Assembly: GCF_015356865.1 (NCBI RefSeq) | Contig: NZ_JAAFZA010000043.1 | Location: 1 to 56,647 of the forward strand | DNA from: Catenulispora pinisilvae | GTDB lineage: Bacteria; Actinomycetota; Actinomycetes; Streptomycetales; Catenulisporaceae | Direction of reading: 5' to 3' | Length of the DNA stretch: 56,647 nucleotides | Shown here: positions 16,060-24,888 of the stretch, one piece after another | How positions within the stretch are numbered: position 1 is the first letter of the stretch | Layout of the letters: every line of letters starts with the position of its first letter | The notes under the pieces: generated by a model | What the model saw: only the letters and a program-made list of their open reading frames with translations | The model's database searches: none | What the model was told of the DNA's origin: nothing | Made by a program: the position numbers and the translations under genes

Positions 16060-18816
16060 CTACTGCCGGGCCCGCTGGTTCGTCAGCCGGTCCGCGAGTT
16101 CGTACAGGTTGCGGTCAGGCTCGTCGTCGAGCACGGCGAGTCGTACTTCCAGAAGCCGAAGCGTCTTCCACATCTCGGCGTGCCGACCGAGGTGTGCCTG
16201 GACCCTCATGATCTTGGCGTAGAGCTCCTGGTTGCAGTCGGCGTCGGCGACCGCGCGTTCCAGCACGTGTAGGGCGAATTCGGGGCGGGAGTCGGCGGTA
16301 AGGTAGGCCAGGCGGGCGCAGGCGTCGCCGAAGCGGCGGGATTCGGCTTCGCGGTCGACGATGAGCCAGTCGGCGTGGATGCCGCTGGCAAGGTGTCCGC
16401 GGTAGGTGTCGACGGCGGCCTCGAGTGCTGTGATGCGTTCGGTTTCGCCGCGGGTGCGGTTCGCAGTGTCGAGCTGCTTGGTGAAGCGGGCAAGGTCCGT
16501 GGTGATGTCGGCGGGGTCGAGTAAGTAGCGCGTGCCACGGTTGGTGATGTACATCGTCTTCGACTCGCCGGTGACGGCACGGATGCGGGTTCTGGCGTGG
16601 TAGACGGTGGAGCGGAAGGTCTCGGCGCTGCCGTTGTTGGTGCCGTCGGGGTTGGTCCACAGGGCGGCGATGATTTCGTCGCGGGCGATGCCTGCGGGGT
16701 GTAGCGCCAGGAACGTCAGGATCGACGTCTCCTTGTTGTTCAGTGTGACTTCGTGGCCGTCGACGGTGACGGCCACCGGGCCCAGGACGTTGACGTGGAC
16801 TCGCGGGACTGGCGGAGGAGTCGTGGCCGCCGTGGTCTGCGCCGGGATGGCAGCTTCTTGGAACGCCGGAGTCTCAGCTGGCCGGTCGGTGGCCGTGTCC
16901 TGGCCGAGGTCCAAAGCGGGATCCAGCTGTGCCAGCAGAGCCTGCGCTTCGGAAGCCGACAGCGAGTAGGCATGCATGTCGTCGAGGTGTTGGTCCGCAC
17001 TGTGGGAGCGTTGATCATCGCCGATCTCAGCTGTCGTCCCCGAGTCCCAGGGCCCGAGAAGGACCGCGTGCAGATCGACGGTCCGGCCGACTTCCAGCAG
17101 GGCGGCCAGGCGCGGGGTGATGGCCGGCTCGGGTGTTGCGATCAGGACAAGCGGCTCCAGAGTCTGCTCCGGGTAGAAGCGACGCACGTCCACTGCGGTG
17201 CGAACACCGAGATCCGCCACGGTGCGGCGCCGGTCTTGGTATTCGGCCTCCAGCATGTCTACGGCGTCGTCCAGGTCGGTTGTGATTTCCAAGCGCGGGA
17301 CGTGTGAGTGCTCGTCGGCCAGCAGGGTCGCGAGATCGGTCGAGGGAATGAGGACTCGCATGTGATCCAGGCTCGCCAGCGGTCCGCCGTTCGCGAGGAT
17401 TCCGACCAGTAGCGCTCGGGCGGTGCTCAATGTGCCTGGGCCGTTCAGGCCGAGGCCGGCATGGTCTCGCAGAGTCAGCCCGATCTCGTGGTCGCCGTCG
17501 GTGCCGAACGACAGCGAGCCCGGCGCTGTGAACTCGGCGTACGACGCGGGGATGCTCGGCCCGGTCAGCCCTGCGCGAGACCGGACCTCCGGGGTGGTGA
17601 CGGCCTGCTTCGGCAGTAGGACGTCAGGGCGGTCACGTTCGGGGCCGTCGAGCCCGGACAGGTAGGGGTCGTCGTCATCGGGATCGAGGTCGCCGTCCTG
17701 GAAGTAGCCGAGGGACGGCGGAGCCAGCGTCGCCAGATGGGCTCGCTCGATCTCGGCGGCCGACTCCGGAACTGCGGGTTGCGGGGTGTCCAGCGGGATC
17801 GGCCACCGTGCTGTGCTGCGGATCCGGCGACGCTTGCGGGCCAAGGCGATCGCTGCGGCAAGGGCGCCGGCAAGACCGATGCCGACGACTCCGCCGTCGG
17901 GGAGGTTCACGAACGATCGGTCGCGGTGCGCCTTCGGTTGGGCGATGACCTCGCCTACGTGGGCATTCGTGGCTGCTGCACTGGTGATGGGCGTGGTCGG
18001 TGTTGGGGAATCCGGCGAGGGCTGCGCCGCGAAGTCGCCAGGGGGGTCGGTGGGCTGAGGAAACGCGATAGAAGGCAGAGTGGAGTCCGTCGGCCGTGGA
18101 GCTGTAGAGGCCGGAGGCGCGGCGGGGGCTTCGGTAGTTGCGTTCGACGCGCGTAGTTCCAGAATCCAGCCGGGCAAGACCAGGTTGGGGTCCGACAGCC
18201 GTTGCCCATCGGCCTGGACGCGGGCGTCGTTCGCCTTGTAGATCTCGCGCCAGCGCTCCGCGTCGCCGAGGTAGTGCGCGGCGATGCCCCACAGGGTGTC
18301 GCCGTCGACGACCGTGTACGTCGATGCGGCGGTCGTCGCAGTCGCTTCGGCGGGGATGGCTGGCGCGGTGGAGCTGGCGGCGGCCTTGGTGAGTGTCGCG
18401 AAACCGGTCTTGGCCGCCACCGGGGTCCGGGACGTGAGCACGGATACGGCCAGAGCAGTCAACAGCACCGCTACCAGCGAGGCCGCCGGCCCCGCCTGCC
18501 GATCGCGAATTTCGGGCGCAGTCTGGCGTGCGATCGCGACGGCATCGGCCAGCGCGCTCGGAACCTGGACGACAAGCTGCCGGATAAATGCTGCCCAGTA
18601 GCACCACCCGACGATCCCGAGCAGGTCCAGGACGAAGCGCGCCCTGTCGATCCGCCATACGGCCAGCCACGGCGCCACCTGGTTGAGGGACGTTGGCAGT
18701 GGTCGGGGGAAGGGGACGCCGAGCGATTCGGCGAGGAACCACGGGATCCCGCAAACAACTGCGACCAGGAGCGCCAGCGCGAGCAGCCCACGAACGGCGC
18801 GGGTCAGGGTTCTCAT
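16060..18816 (-). CDS. membrane LysM and BTAD (SARP-like) domain protein of the Tad operon
   Basis: 918 residues. Hydrophobic segments lie near residues 10-33, 60-86, 111-129 and 308-330. Between the third and fourth is a LysM module (about 166-225; YTVVDGDTLWGIAAHYLG...PNLVLPGWILEL) that would bind peptidoglycan outside the membrane. After the fourth segment, on the cytoplasmic side, is a long linker. From about residue 672 come a winged-helix domain (VHVNVLGPVAVTVDG, NNKETSILTFLALHP, ALW) and a BTAD helical domain (LYAKIMRVQAHLGRHAEMW). LysM plus BTAD proteins are a known companion of actinomycete Tad pilus clusters. The architecture suggests a sensor tied to the cell wall that may control transcription or assembly (inference). 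Its GTG/ATG start overlaps the stop of the preceding gene by four bases, so it is the last gene of the operon. Confidence 0.85.
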   Translation of the reverse strand: MRTLTRAVRGLLALALLVAVVCGIPWFLAESLGVPFPRPLPTSLNQVAPWLAVWRIDRARFVLDLLGIVGWCYWAAFIRQLVVQVPSALADAVAIARQTAPEIRDRQAGPAASLVAVLLTALAVSVLTSRTPVAAKTGFATLTKAAASSTAPAIPAEATATTAASTYTVVDGDTLWGIAAHYLGDAERWREIYKANDARVQADGQRLSDPNLVLPGWILELRASNATTEAPAAPPASTAPRPTDSTLPSIAFPQPTDPPGDFAAQPSPDSPTPTTPITSAAATNAHVGEVIAQPKAHRDRSFVNLPDGGVVGIGLAGALAAAIALARKRRRIRSTARWPIPLDTPQPAVPESAAEIERAHLATLAPPSLGYFQDGDLDPDDDDPYLSGLDGPERDRPDVLLPKQAVTTPEVRSRAGLTGPSIPASYAEFTAPGSLSFGTDGDHEIGLTLRDHAGLGLNGPGTLSTARALLVGILANGGPLASLDHMRVLIPSTDLATLLADEHSHVPRLEITTDLDDAVDMLEAEYQDRRRTVADLGVRTAVDVRRFYPEQTLEPLVLIATPEPAITPRLAALLEVGRTVDLHAVLLGPWDSGTTAEIGDDQRSHSADQHLDDMHAYSLSASEAQALLAQLDPALDLGQDTATDRPAETPAFQEAAIPAQTTAATTPPPVPRVHVNVLGPVAVTVDGHEVTLNNKETSILTFLALHPAGIARDEIIAALWTNPDGTNNGSAETFRSTVYHARTRIRAVTGESKTMYITNRGTRYLLDPADITTDLARFTKQLDTANRTRGETERITALEAAVDTYRGHLASGIHADWLIVDREAESRRFGDACARLAYLTADSRPEFALHVLERAVADADCNQELYAKIMRVQAHLGRHAEMWKTLRLLEVRLAVLDDEPDRNLYELADRLTNQRARQ

Positions 18817-19199
18817 GGTGTGCTCGCATCCGAGGTGACTGGGTGTGCGGTCGCCTGGCCGGCGACGTGGATCACGTCCAGGCCGCCGACGGTCAGCAGC
18901 TGAGTTCGGTAGGCAGCCTCCACGGTGACGGTCACGGCATCAGCGGAGACCATCACCGTGTAGTGGTCACCTGTCGCCGCAAGGTACTTTTCAGCGGCGG
19001 CCCGGGCGCGTACTGGATCCAGAGCTGCCCGTCCGGTCTGGCGGTAGGCGATTACGTCCAAGGCGTCCGCGCCTGTTCGGGCTGCTTCGGCCGCCTCGCC
19101 CTGAGCCCGGTCCTTGGTGGACAGCGCCGCGCCGCCGTCGAGCACCAAGCCGGAAGCGAGGATCAGAGCCGGAACTAAGAGAACTGCCAGCACAATCAC
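18813..19199 (-). CDS. TadG-like pilus-associated protein
   Basis: 128 residues. A hydrophobic N-terminal segment (MIVLAVLLVPALILASGLVLDGG) leads into the charged STKDRAQGEAAEAARTGAD stretch, which is typical of TadE/TadG-family minor pilins and Flp-pilus assembly proteins. The remaining 80 residues are a small extracellular domain. Unlike its two upstream neighbours it has no GSxxxE-type processing site. It overlaps both neighbours by four bases, implying coupled translation in the Tad operon. Confidence 0.75.
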   Translation of the reverse strand: MIVLAVLLVPALILASGLVLDGGAALSTKDRAQGEAAEAARTGADALDVIAYRQTGRAALDPVRARAAAEKYLAATGDHYTVMVSADAVTVTVEAAYRTQLLTVGGLDVIHVAGQATAHPVTSDASTP

Positions 19200-19615
19200 G
19201 GCGTGCTCCGGAACGGGTCCACCGGGCTGACCGAGGAGGCCGTCAACGTCTGAGTGCCCGGTAGCAACCCGGTGAGGTCCTCCAGCGAGATGTGGCAGGA
19301 GATCGTGACCCGGACCACCCCGCCGGGTTTGAATGTGGCGGTGTCGACCTTCACGTCTCTCCGATTGCAGGCTGCGCTAGCCGGAATGGTCGCGGCTGTT
19401 TGCCGGCCCGCGGATCGGGCCCGAGCAGGATCTGCTGCGAGAGAGGCAGCACGGGAGGCGGCGTGCGCGGCGGTATTGACGTCGATATCGGCCATCGCCA
19501 GCCGTCCGAGGAGTACTACGAACACCATCACCAACACCAGGAACGGCGCGATGAGCACCAATTCGACGACACTGGATCCGGTGTCCGATCGCAGAGATCT
19601 CCACCTACTGCTCAC
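19196..19615 (-). CDS. TadE-family minor pilin
   Basis: 139 residues with a basic N-terminus, a class III prepilin-like site (DTG followed by SSVVE, Glu at +5) and one transmembrane helix (LVLIAPFLVLVMVFVVLLG). The TAAHAASRAASLA segment after the helix is characteristic of TadE. It has two cysteines (ACNRR and SCHIS) that could form a disulfide outside the cell. Expected to be processed and inserted in the membrane as a pseudopilin. It overlaps both neighbours by four bases. Confidence 0.82.
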   Translation of the reverse strand: MSSRWRSLRSDTGSSVVELVLIAPFLVLVMVFVVLLGRLAMADIDVNTAAHAASRAASLAADPARARSAGRQTAATIPASAACNRRDVKVDTATFKPGGVVRVTISCHISLEDLTGLLPGTQTLTASSVSPVDPFRSTP

Positions 19616-20007
19616 GTTCGGTCCCCGATCGTCTCGGTCGGCGCGGTGATCGTGACGTGCACGGGCAGGTTCAGGAACGGCACGATCTGCTCGGCGTATC
19701 CGCTCACCTCGACACGGACCTCCCGGGCGCCGCGCTGTACCTGAACCCGACCGTCGTGCAGCGTGCTCTTGTCGAACTCGGCCAGGTAACGCTCGGTTGC
19801 GGTCTGGCCCGCCACCTCCGTGCCACCTTGAACTCGAGCTGCCTCTAGGCCTTGAGACGCGGCTAGGTGCGCGATCTGCTCGGCATGGAAGTAGAGAACG
19901 AACGCGAACGTGCTGAAGATGATCAGCCCGATCACAGGCATGGCGAACACCATCTGGATCGTGGCCGAACCGGCGTCACCACGCGGGCGGTGTAGCGCGA
20001 GGCGCAT
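19612..20007 (-). CDS. TadE-family minor pilin with Gln at +5
   Basis: 131 residues. The N-terminus has a prepilin-like site DAG followed by SATIQ and the helix MVFAMPVIGLIIFSTFAFVL, then AASQGLEAARVQGG, as in TadE proteins. The residue at +5 is Gln where most class III prepilins and TadE proteins have Glu, which may affect processing or assembly. Its start shares base 20007 with the stop codon of the upstream Flp-like gene. Confidence 0.8.
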   Translation of the reverse strand: MRLALHRPRGDAGSATIQMVFAMPVIGLIIFSTFAFVLYFHAEQIAHLAASQGLEAARVQGGTEVAGQTATERYLAEFDKSTLHDGRVQVQRGAREVRVEVSGYAEQIVPFLNLPVHVTITAPTETIGDRT

Positions 20008-20234
20008 CAGAAGTGGATGCTCGCAGCCTTGCCCATGATCTTCGAAGTGAACAGAGCACCGACACCGACCGCGATCACAACGACGATCGCGACGATGATG
20101 ACGGTCTCCGTGGACACGCTGCCGCGATCATCGGTCCGCAGGTCGCGGGCAAGCTGTCGGAGGCTTCGCGGACGCTGGCTGCACGTCAGCAGGCTCCAGG
20201 CGCGGATGGTCAGATCGGTCATTTTCGACATCAC
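20007..20234 (-). CDS. Flp-type major pilin precursor
   Basis: 75 residues. After a 38-residue cytoplasmic leader (DLRTDDRG) comes SVSTE with Glu at +5, then the long helix VIIVAIVVVIAVGVGAL and a short tail ending SIHF. This is the layout of an actinomycete Flp pilin: processing after Gly would yield a peptide of about 37 residues. It is the most likely structural subunit of the pilus encoded by this operon. The leader is longer than in proteobacterial Flp pilins. Confidence 0.78.
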   Translation of the reverse strand: MMSKMTDLTIRAWSLLTCSQRPRSLRQLARDLRTDDRGSVSTETVIIVAIVVVIAVGVGALFTSKIMGKAASIHF

Positions 20235-20277
20235 AGGTGTGCTTCCTTTGCTGAGTGGGGGGAGGGAGAAGGCGGGG

Positions 20278-21180
20278 TCAGTTGAGCCCGGCGAGCACTT
20301 TCATCACCGAGGGGAAACCAATAGCGATCATGAAGGCGAGGAACATCAGCCCGATCGGTACGCCGGTGCGCTCAGTCGCGGCCTCCGCGGCGGCCTGCAC
20401 GTCGGCGAGCTGACTGGCACGCAACACCTGCGCCTTGGCCGTTAGCGCGTCCTTGATGCGTGCCCCTTCGGAACCGGTCAGTGCCAGCGACGCAGCCAGC
20501 TGCGCCAGGTCCGGCGAGTCCAGGTCGTGGGCGAGCCGGGCGAACACCGCAGGGATAGGGGTGCGGGCGAGCTGGGCTTCGGCCAGGGCGGCACGCAGCT
20601 TCGTGAACGTGGGCCCGTCCCCGATGGCGGCAGCGTCATGAAGCGACTGCTCGACACCGCCCCCAGCCGCGAAGGAAGTCCCGGCCATTTCTAGGAACAT
20701 CGTCAAGGCGGCCCGAGTCTCGAGGCGCGCGGCCTTGGCGGCAACAGCCGTGTTCAGCACTGGCAGCCAGAACATCAGCGCCACGGATGCCGCGGTTCCA
20801 ACCATCAGGAAGGCGCCGGGCATATGCAGTCCGAGCACGCTGAACCACAGGTCCGACACCGGCGCGAGGATCAGTCCGGCCGCCCCACTCGCGGCCTGCT
20901 GCGCCAACAGATCATCGGCGCTGCGACTGAGAACCACCAGGTCACGGCGGGTCTTGGCAGGTGGAAGACCCAACCTGGCCAGCAGCGGAACGAAACGGCG
21001 GCCGGCCCGTGCCGCCCAACCGCTGGCAGACTCCTGCGATGAGACAGCGGGGCGGAGGACGGGCGTCGACGCGGATAGGCGCGCCAGCACTGAGGCCGCT
21101 GACGGGGTTGGCGGACGGAGCCCTGCGAGCAGGAGCCAGAGTCCCGCGCCGATCCCGACCCCGAGCACGATGGCTACCAC
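20278..21180 (-). CDS. tadC: TadC-type pilus assembly membrane protein
   Basis: 300 residues of the type II secretion F (GspF) family. Hydrophobic segments occur at the N-terminus (MVAIVLGVGIGAGLWLLLAG), in the middle (LMFWLPVLNTAVA region) and at the C-terminus (PIGLMFLAFMIAIGFPSVM). The conserved cytoplasmic block includes FLEMAGTSFAAGGGVEQSL and GSEGARIKDALTAKA. With TadB it forms the inner-membrane platform on which TadA drives pilus assembly. It overlaps tadB by seven bases. Confidence 0.85.
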   Translation of the reverse strand: MVAIVLGVGIGAGLWLLLAGLRPPTPSAASVLARLSASTPVLRPAVSSQESASGWAARAGRRFVPLLARLGLPPAKTRRDLVVLSRSADDLLAQQAASGAAGLILAPVSDLWFSVLGLHMPGAFLMVGTAASVALMFWLPVLNTAVAAKAARLETRAALTMFLEMAGTSFAAGGGVEQSLHDAAAIGDGPTFTKLRAALAEAQLARTPIPAVFARLAHDLDSPDLAQLAASLALTGSEGARIKDALTAKAQVLRASQLADVQAAAEAATERTGVPIGLMFLAFMIAIGFPSVMKVLAGLN

Positions 21181-22079
21181 GCAGCCACCGCCTGTCTGGA
21201 GTTCGCGACGATCGCCAGGTGCGTGAGAACTCGTGGTTCCGGGTCCGGATGCAGGATCTTGTCCAACCAGCGCAGCGCCACACCGAACACCCCAGAGGCA
21301 ACAAGAAGCACGATCTGCCCGCGAACGCTGTCGTAAGGAGCCATGAACGGCGGATCGCCGAACATGAGCACCCCGAACAGCGCCAGCACCACGCAGATGG
21401 TGACCCGGACCGACGTGCGCGGCTTGGCCTGGGAAGCGACGGCACGCCGCCGGATCGACGCCTGCTCGCGGGCAGAGGCGGCGACGTTGTTCAGTACCGC
21501 CGCGGTGTTCCCGGACTGCCTGCGGGAGGCGATGATCAGGCAGCCGGCGACGACGTCGGCGTGCCGGTCGGCGACCTGGTCAGCCCACGCCGCGATGGCT
21601 TCCGCCAACGGTGTCCCCGTGTCGATCTGTTCGGCCAACCGTGTGCAGGGTGCTGTGATTGGCTCTGGTGCCAGGGGCGCGGCAGCCATCACTGCCTGCT
21701 GTAGTCCGGCGGCGGCCGACAACGTGTCGCGGAGCATCTCGGCGAAGGTGGCGATGGCGTCCGACAGCTCGATCGCGTGCCTCGAAACTTTGTCCGGGCC
21801 GAGGACACGCGGTAGGTACCACAGCGCCAGGAATCCGATCACGGTCATCGCTGGCCAACCGGTCCAAGCCACCAGTCCCGCCGCGCCAGCTGCGCACGCC
21901 GCGACACGCGGTTTCTGGCCGGTCAATCGGCGCGGGCTCAGGCTCGTGGCGAGCGACGCCCATCGCGACGGAATCGCGGAAGACCCTTCCAAGCCCGGTC
22001 GCAGGCCTTTGACGATCGTGAGCAAACCAATAGCGATACCGGCGCCGAAGAGCCCACCGAGTAGCTGCGTGCCGTTCAC
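21174..22079 (-). CDS. tadB: TadB-type pilus assembly membrane protein
   Basis: 301 residues of the GspF family. N-terminal helix GLFGAGIAIGLLTIVKGL, a central pair of helices (GAAGLVAWTGWPAMTVIGFL) and a C-terminal pair (VTICVVLALFGVLMF and QIVLLVASGVFGVAL). The cytoplasmic core has FAEMLRDTLSAAAGLQQAV and RRQSGNTAAVLNNVA, both typical of TadB. It is the partner of TadC as inner-membrane platform. Start and stop overlap the neighbouring genes. Confidence 0.87.
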   Translation of the reverse strand: MNGTQLLGGLFGAGIAIGLLTIVKGLRPGLEGSSAIPSRWASLATSLSPRRLTGQKPRVAACAAGAAGLVAWTGWPAMTVIGFLALWYLPRVLGPDKVSRHAIELSDAIATFAEMLRDTLSAAAGLQQAVMAAAPLAPEPITAPCTRLAEQIDTGTPLAEAIAAWADQVADRHADVVAGCLIIASRRQSGNTAAVLNNVAASAREQASIRRRAVASQAKPRTSVRVTICVVLALFGVLMFGDPPFMAPYDSVRGQIVLLVASGVFGVALRWLDKILHPDPEPRVLTHLAIVANSRQAVAAW

Positions 22080-23380
22080 CAGCTCTGCCTCTCGTACGTG
22101 CGCGCGGCGAACGGGTCATACTCGACCGTGGCCAGACGCTCAGTGAGCGCAGTAGACGGCGGGGTCGCGCGCACAGCCGCACCGTCCAACCCCGGTTCGT
22201 ACAGCCTGTTCGTGACCACCCGGTCGGCGTCGGACCCGGTGACTTCGGCGACTTCCCGCACCACGCGGCGACCGTCAGCCAGCTCGGCGACGTGGAGCAC
22301 CAGGTCGATGCCGTGCGCCGCGAGCCGCGCGACAGCCTCGGCTGGTGCGCGTTCCGGCGCGAGGAGTGCGTACGTGATCAGGCGATCGAATGCCGCGTCT
22401 GCGGATTCCGCATGCACCGTGGACAAGGATCCGTCGTTGCCCTGGCTCATCGCCAGGAGCATGGGCAGGGTCTCGTCACCGCGGACTTCGCCGACGATCA
22501 CGCGGCCGGCTGACAGCCGAAGCCCGGCGCGGACGAGGTCGGCGGCGCTTATCCGGCCAGCTCCCTCGGCGTTGGCCTCGCGGGCCTGGAGTGCGTCCAC
22601 GACCAGATGCCGGTCGGTATCGGCGTCCAAGCCGAGCTCGAACGCGTCCTCGATCGTGACCAGCTTTTCGCAGGGGTCGATTTCAGTCGCGAGAGCCCGC
22701 AGCAGCGTGGTCTTGCCCGCACCCATGCCGCCAGCGATCAGGACGTTGCACCGGGCCTGGACGGCGGCGGCCAGGAAGTCCCGCAGCCCTTCGTCGATCG
22801 TCCTGAGCCTCACCATCTCTTCGAGGTCGATGTCTCGGTGAAGATGCCTGCGGATCGTCACGCTGGGGCGTCTGTTGACCGCCATGACCGCCGTCATCCG
22901 CGATCCGTCGGGCAACCCGATCGACAGAATCGGGGAGCCTCGATCGAACCGACGCTCCTCAATCCCGCTCCTTGCGGCGATCGTCCGCACGAGATCGACC
23001 AACTCGGCGTCGCTTGCGGCGACCGGCCAGGGGCCTCGTTCCCGGCGCTTGCCGGCGTACTTTACGAACACGACGTCGTGGCCCAGGATGTCGATGTCCT
23101 CGACCCCGGGCAGCTCCAGATACGGCTGCAGGCCGCCGAGTCCGAGCAGACGGTCAGCGACCGACCTGATCACCAGATCGGTGATCTCCCGTCGGGGCGA
23201 CGGCAGGCCGGCGGCCAGAGCCGAGGCCACCTCGGCCTGCAACTCCTGCGCACAAAGCCGATCCACTGCGGCGCGGCGATTCGCCGAGTTCCACGAGTCC
23301 TGTTCTGATTCGGCGACCAGGCGGGCGGCGACACGGTCTCCGACTCGCGCTGCCATGGCCGTGTCCAACATCGCCGTCAC
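22076..23380 (-). CDS. tadA: TadA/CpaF-type pilus assembly ATPase
   Basis: 434 residues of the secretion ATPase (VirB11/GspE) superfamily. Walker A motif GGMGAGKTTLL lies near residue 216. The Asp box (ITIED-like LVTIEDAFEL), Walker B-type GRVIVGEVRGDE and the His box QGNDGSLSTVHAESADAAF follow in the expected order. The N-terminal domain contains ADRLLGLGGLQPYLELPGVEDIDI as in CpaF. It is a cytoplasmic hexameric motor for Flp pilus assembly. Four-base overlaps on each side indicate translational coupling. Confidence 0.93.
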   Translation of the reverse strand: MTAMLDTAMAARVGDRVAARLVAESEQDSWNSANRRAAVDRLCAQELQAEVASALAAGLPSPRREITDLVIRSVADRLLGLGGLQPYLELPGVEDIDILGHDVVFVKYAGKRRERGPWPVAASDAELVDLVRTIAARSGIEERRFDRGSPILSIGLPDGSRMTAVMAVNRRPSVTIRRHLHRDIDLEEMVRLRTIDEGLRDFLAAAVQARCNVLIAGGMGAGKTTLLRALATEIDPCEKLVTIEDAFELGLDADTDRHLVVDALQAREANAEGAGRISAADLVRAGLRLSAGRVIVGEVRGDETLPMLLAMSQGNDGSLSTVHAESADAAFDRLITYALLAPERAPAEAVARLAAHGIDLVLHVAELADGRRVVREVAEVTGSDADRVVTNRLYEPGLDGAAVRATPPSTALTERLATVEYDPFAARTYERQSW

Positions 23381-24108
23381 GCCACTGCCTCCGGCTCCGG
23401 CTCCACGACAGCTGCTGCTGACTGCCGGACTCGGTCGGTGATACTCAGGGCGATCTGCTGCACCGAACGCGCATAGGCGTTCCGGCGGCTCCTGGCGAGC
23501 AGTCCCGCCTCCGGCGCTTCCGGAAGGCGACCCGCCACCTCGACGCCGAGCGTGCGGCTCATCTCGCCAGCCGTGTAGCCGCCCCCGCGCAAGACCAGGC
23601 GAACACGGCTTTCAGCCTTCTGCAAAGACTTGATCGCCACGCCCAACAGCCCGATTTCCTCCGGCACCGGACGCACCACCAGCAGGAATTCATTGGCGAC
23701 GGTCACGACCGGAGACAAGCGCCGCACGTCAAGGCGACCGCAATCGAGGACCACGACCGTTTCCGAATCGGCGGCGACCTGTTCCAGCAGGCCGCCAGTC
23801 GCCGCGAGATCCAGCACCGTCGCCTGCACACCGGCAGCATCGGCCGGCGCGACCACCACTGGCAGCCCTGACGGGAGCTGCTGTGTGTGCTCGCCGATCC
23901 GTACGTCCTGGGCTGCGGGGAACATCGCCGCTGCGAGGGTCGTCAAGGACGGCGAGGCTGCCAGGCCGAATCGGCCTGCGATCGTTCCACCAACAGCATC
24001 CGTCTCGACGAGCGTCGCCGACGCGCCGTGCGGCCACAGCGCCGTCAAAGTCATCGCCAACCGCGTCACCCCGGGCGCGCCCTTCACCGATGCGACAGCG
24101 ACCAGCAT
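23377..24108 (-). CDS. CpaE/TadZ-like MinD-family protein
   Basis: 243 residues. The opening VAVASVKGAPGVTRLAMTLT corresponds to the deviant Walker A of ParA/MinD proteins, but the usual GKT/GGxGKS is replaced by GAPGVTR, so nucleotide hydrolysis may be altered or lost. VETDAVGGTIAGRFG matches the D-x-D-x2-GG region, and VVVLDCGRLD the Walker B-like strand. TadZ/CpaE proteins place the pilus machine at the cell pole. In actinomycete Tad operons this gene regularly lies before tadA, as here. Confidence 0.8.
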   Translation of the reverse strand: MLVAVASVKGAPGVTRLAMTLTALWPHGASATLVETDAVGGTIAGRFGLAASPSLTTLAAAMFPAAQDVRIGEHTQQLPSGLPVVVAPADAAGVQATVLDLAATGGLLEQVAADSETVVVLDCGRLDVRRLSPVVTVANEFLLVVRPVPEEIGLLGVAIKSLQKAESRVRLVLRGGGYTAGEMSRTLGVEVAGRLPEAPEAGLLARSRRNAYARSVQQIALSITDRVRQSAAAVVEPEPEAVA

Positions 24109-24824
24109 CAGGAACCACCTGCGCTGCCGGGAGCCAGCACGATCACCGAGACGGGGTTGCTTCCGGCCTGCCCGATCCTGGCTGCCGAGGCCTCATCGGT
24201 CAGCAAGGACACGTCGACCGAGCCGGTCTCTTGTGCGTCCTTCACCGACACCACGGTCGCCGTCATCGCGCTCTTCAGCGGATCGGTGAGCGCTTGAGAG
24301 ACCGGACCGGTTCCCTGGTCCGGAGCATTGATCTGTACGGCCACCTGATCGCCGGCCTTCAGCTCCGCCGGGAACGACCCTGCCTTCAGTTCGGCTGGCG
24401 CGACCGCCTGACCGACTGGCGGGAAGACTGCCGAAGCCCCGACCTTGTTCCCGGTCATCAGGTCCCCGACTACAAGCGGAACCGCCGCGACACGCCCGAC
24501 GATCTGATCCTCCTGCGACTCCGGGATCAGCCCGACGCCGGAATCCGCAGCGACCTCCGCCGTCCGCAAGTCTTCGGCGACCACCTTCTGCCCGGCCGGA
24601 ACCGGCGTGGCGACCTGTAGCACGGGAACCCGTCCGTCAACCGAAGACAGCAGCACGCCGCCGCCCACGCCGCACAGCGCGACCAGGCCAGCCCCGGCCT
24701 TCACGTAGGCCGGGCGAACTCGGCGCGTCGAAGCCAACCGACGCACAGACCTGGCCTTCGGGCGCGATTTCTCTTCAGGCTGCACCCCTTCGGGCAGAGC
24801 CTGGCCAGGAATGACGGAACGCAC
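24108..24824 (-). CDS. CpaB/RcpC-like SAF-domain pilus protein
   Basis: 238 residues. A basic N-terminus is followed by one membrane helix (AGAGLVALCGVGGGVLL) and a SAF domain, visible as VPVLQVATPVPAGQKVVAEDL and then the variable VGRVAAVPLVVGDLMTG block. Such proteins are exported and sit at the envelope in Flp pilus systems, probably binding peptidoglycan or forming part of the pilus conduit. Its stop shares base 24108 with the next gene's start. A gap of 64 bp separates it from the upstream secreted protein gene. Confidence 0.82.
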   Translation of the reverse strand: MRSVIPGQALPEGVQPEEKSRPKARSVRRLASTRRVRPAYVKAGAGLVALCGVGGGVLLSSVDGRVPVLQVATPVPAGQKVVAEDLRTAEVAADSGVGLIPESQEDQIVGRVAAVPLVVGDLMTGNKVGASAVFPPVGQAVAPAELKAGSFPAELKAGDQVAVQINAPDQGTGPVSQALTDPLKSAMTATVVSVKDAQETGSVDVSLLTDEASAARIGQAGSNPVSVIVLAPGSAGGS

Positions 24825-24888
24825 GATGAACTCGCCTAACGCCAGAGGATGGATATCAGAACTCAGCGATCTTGATCGGAAACGATCT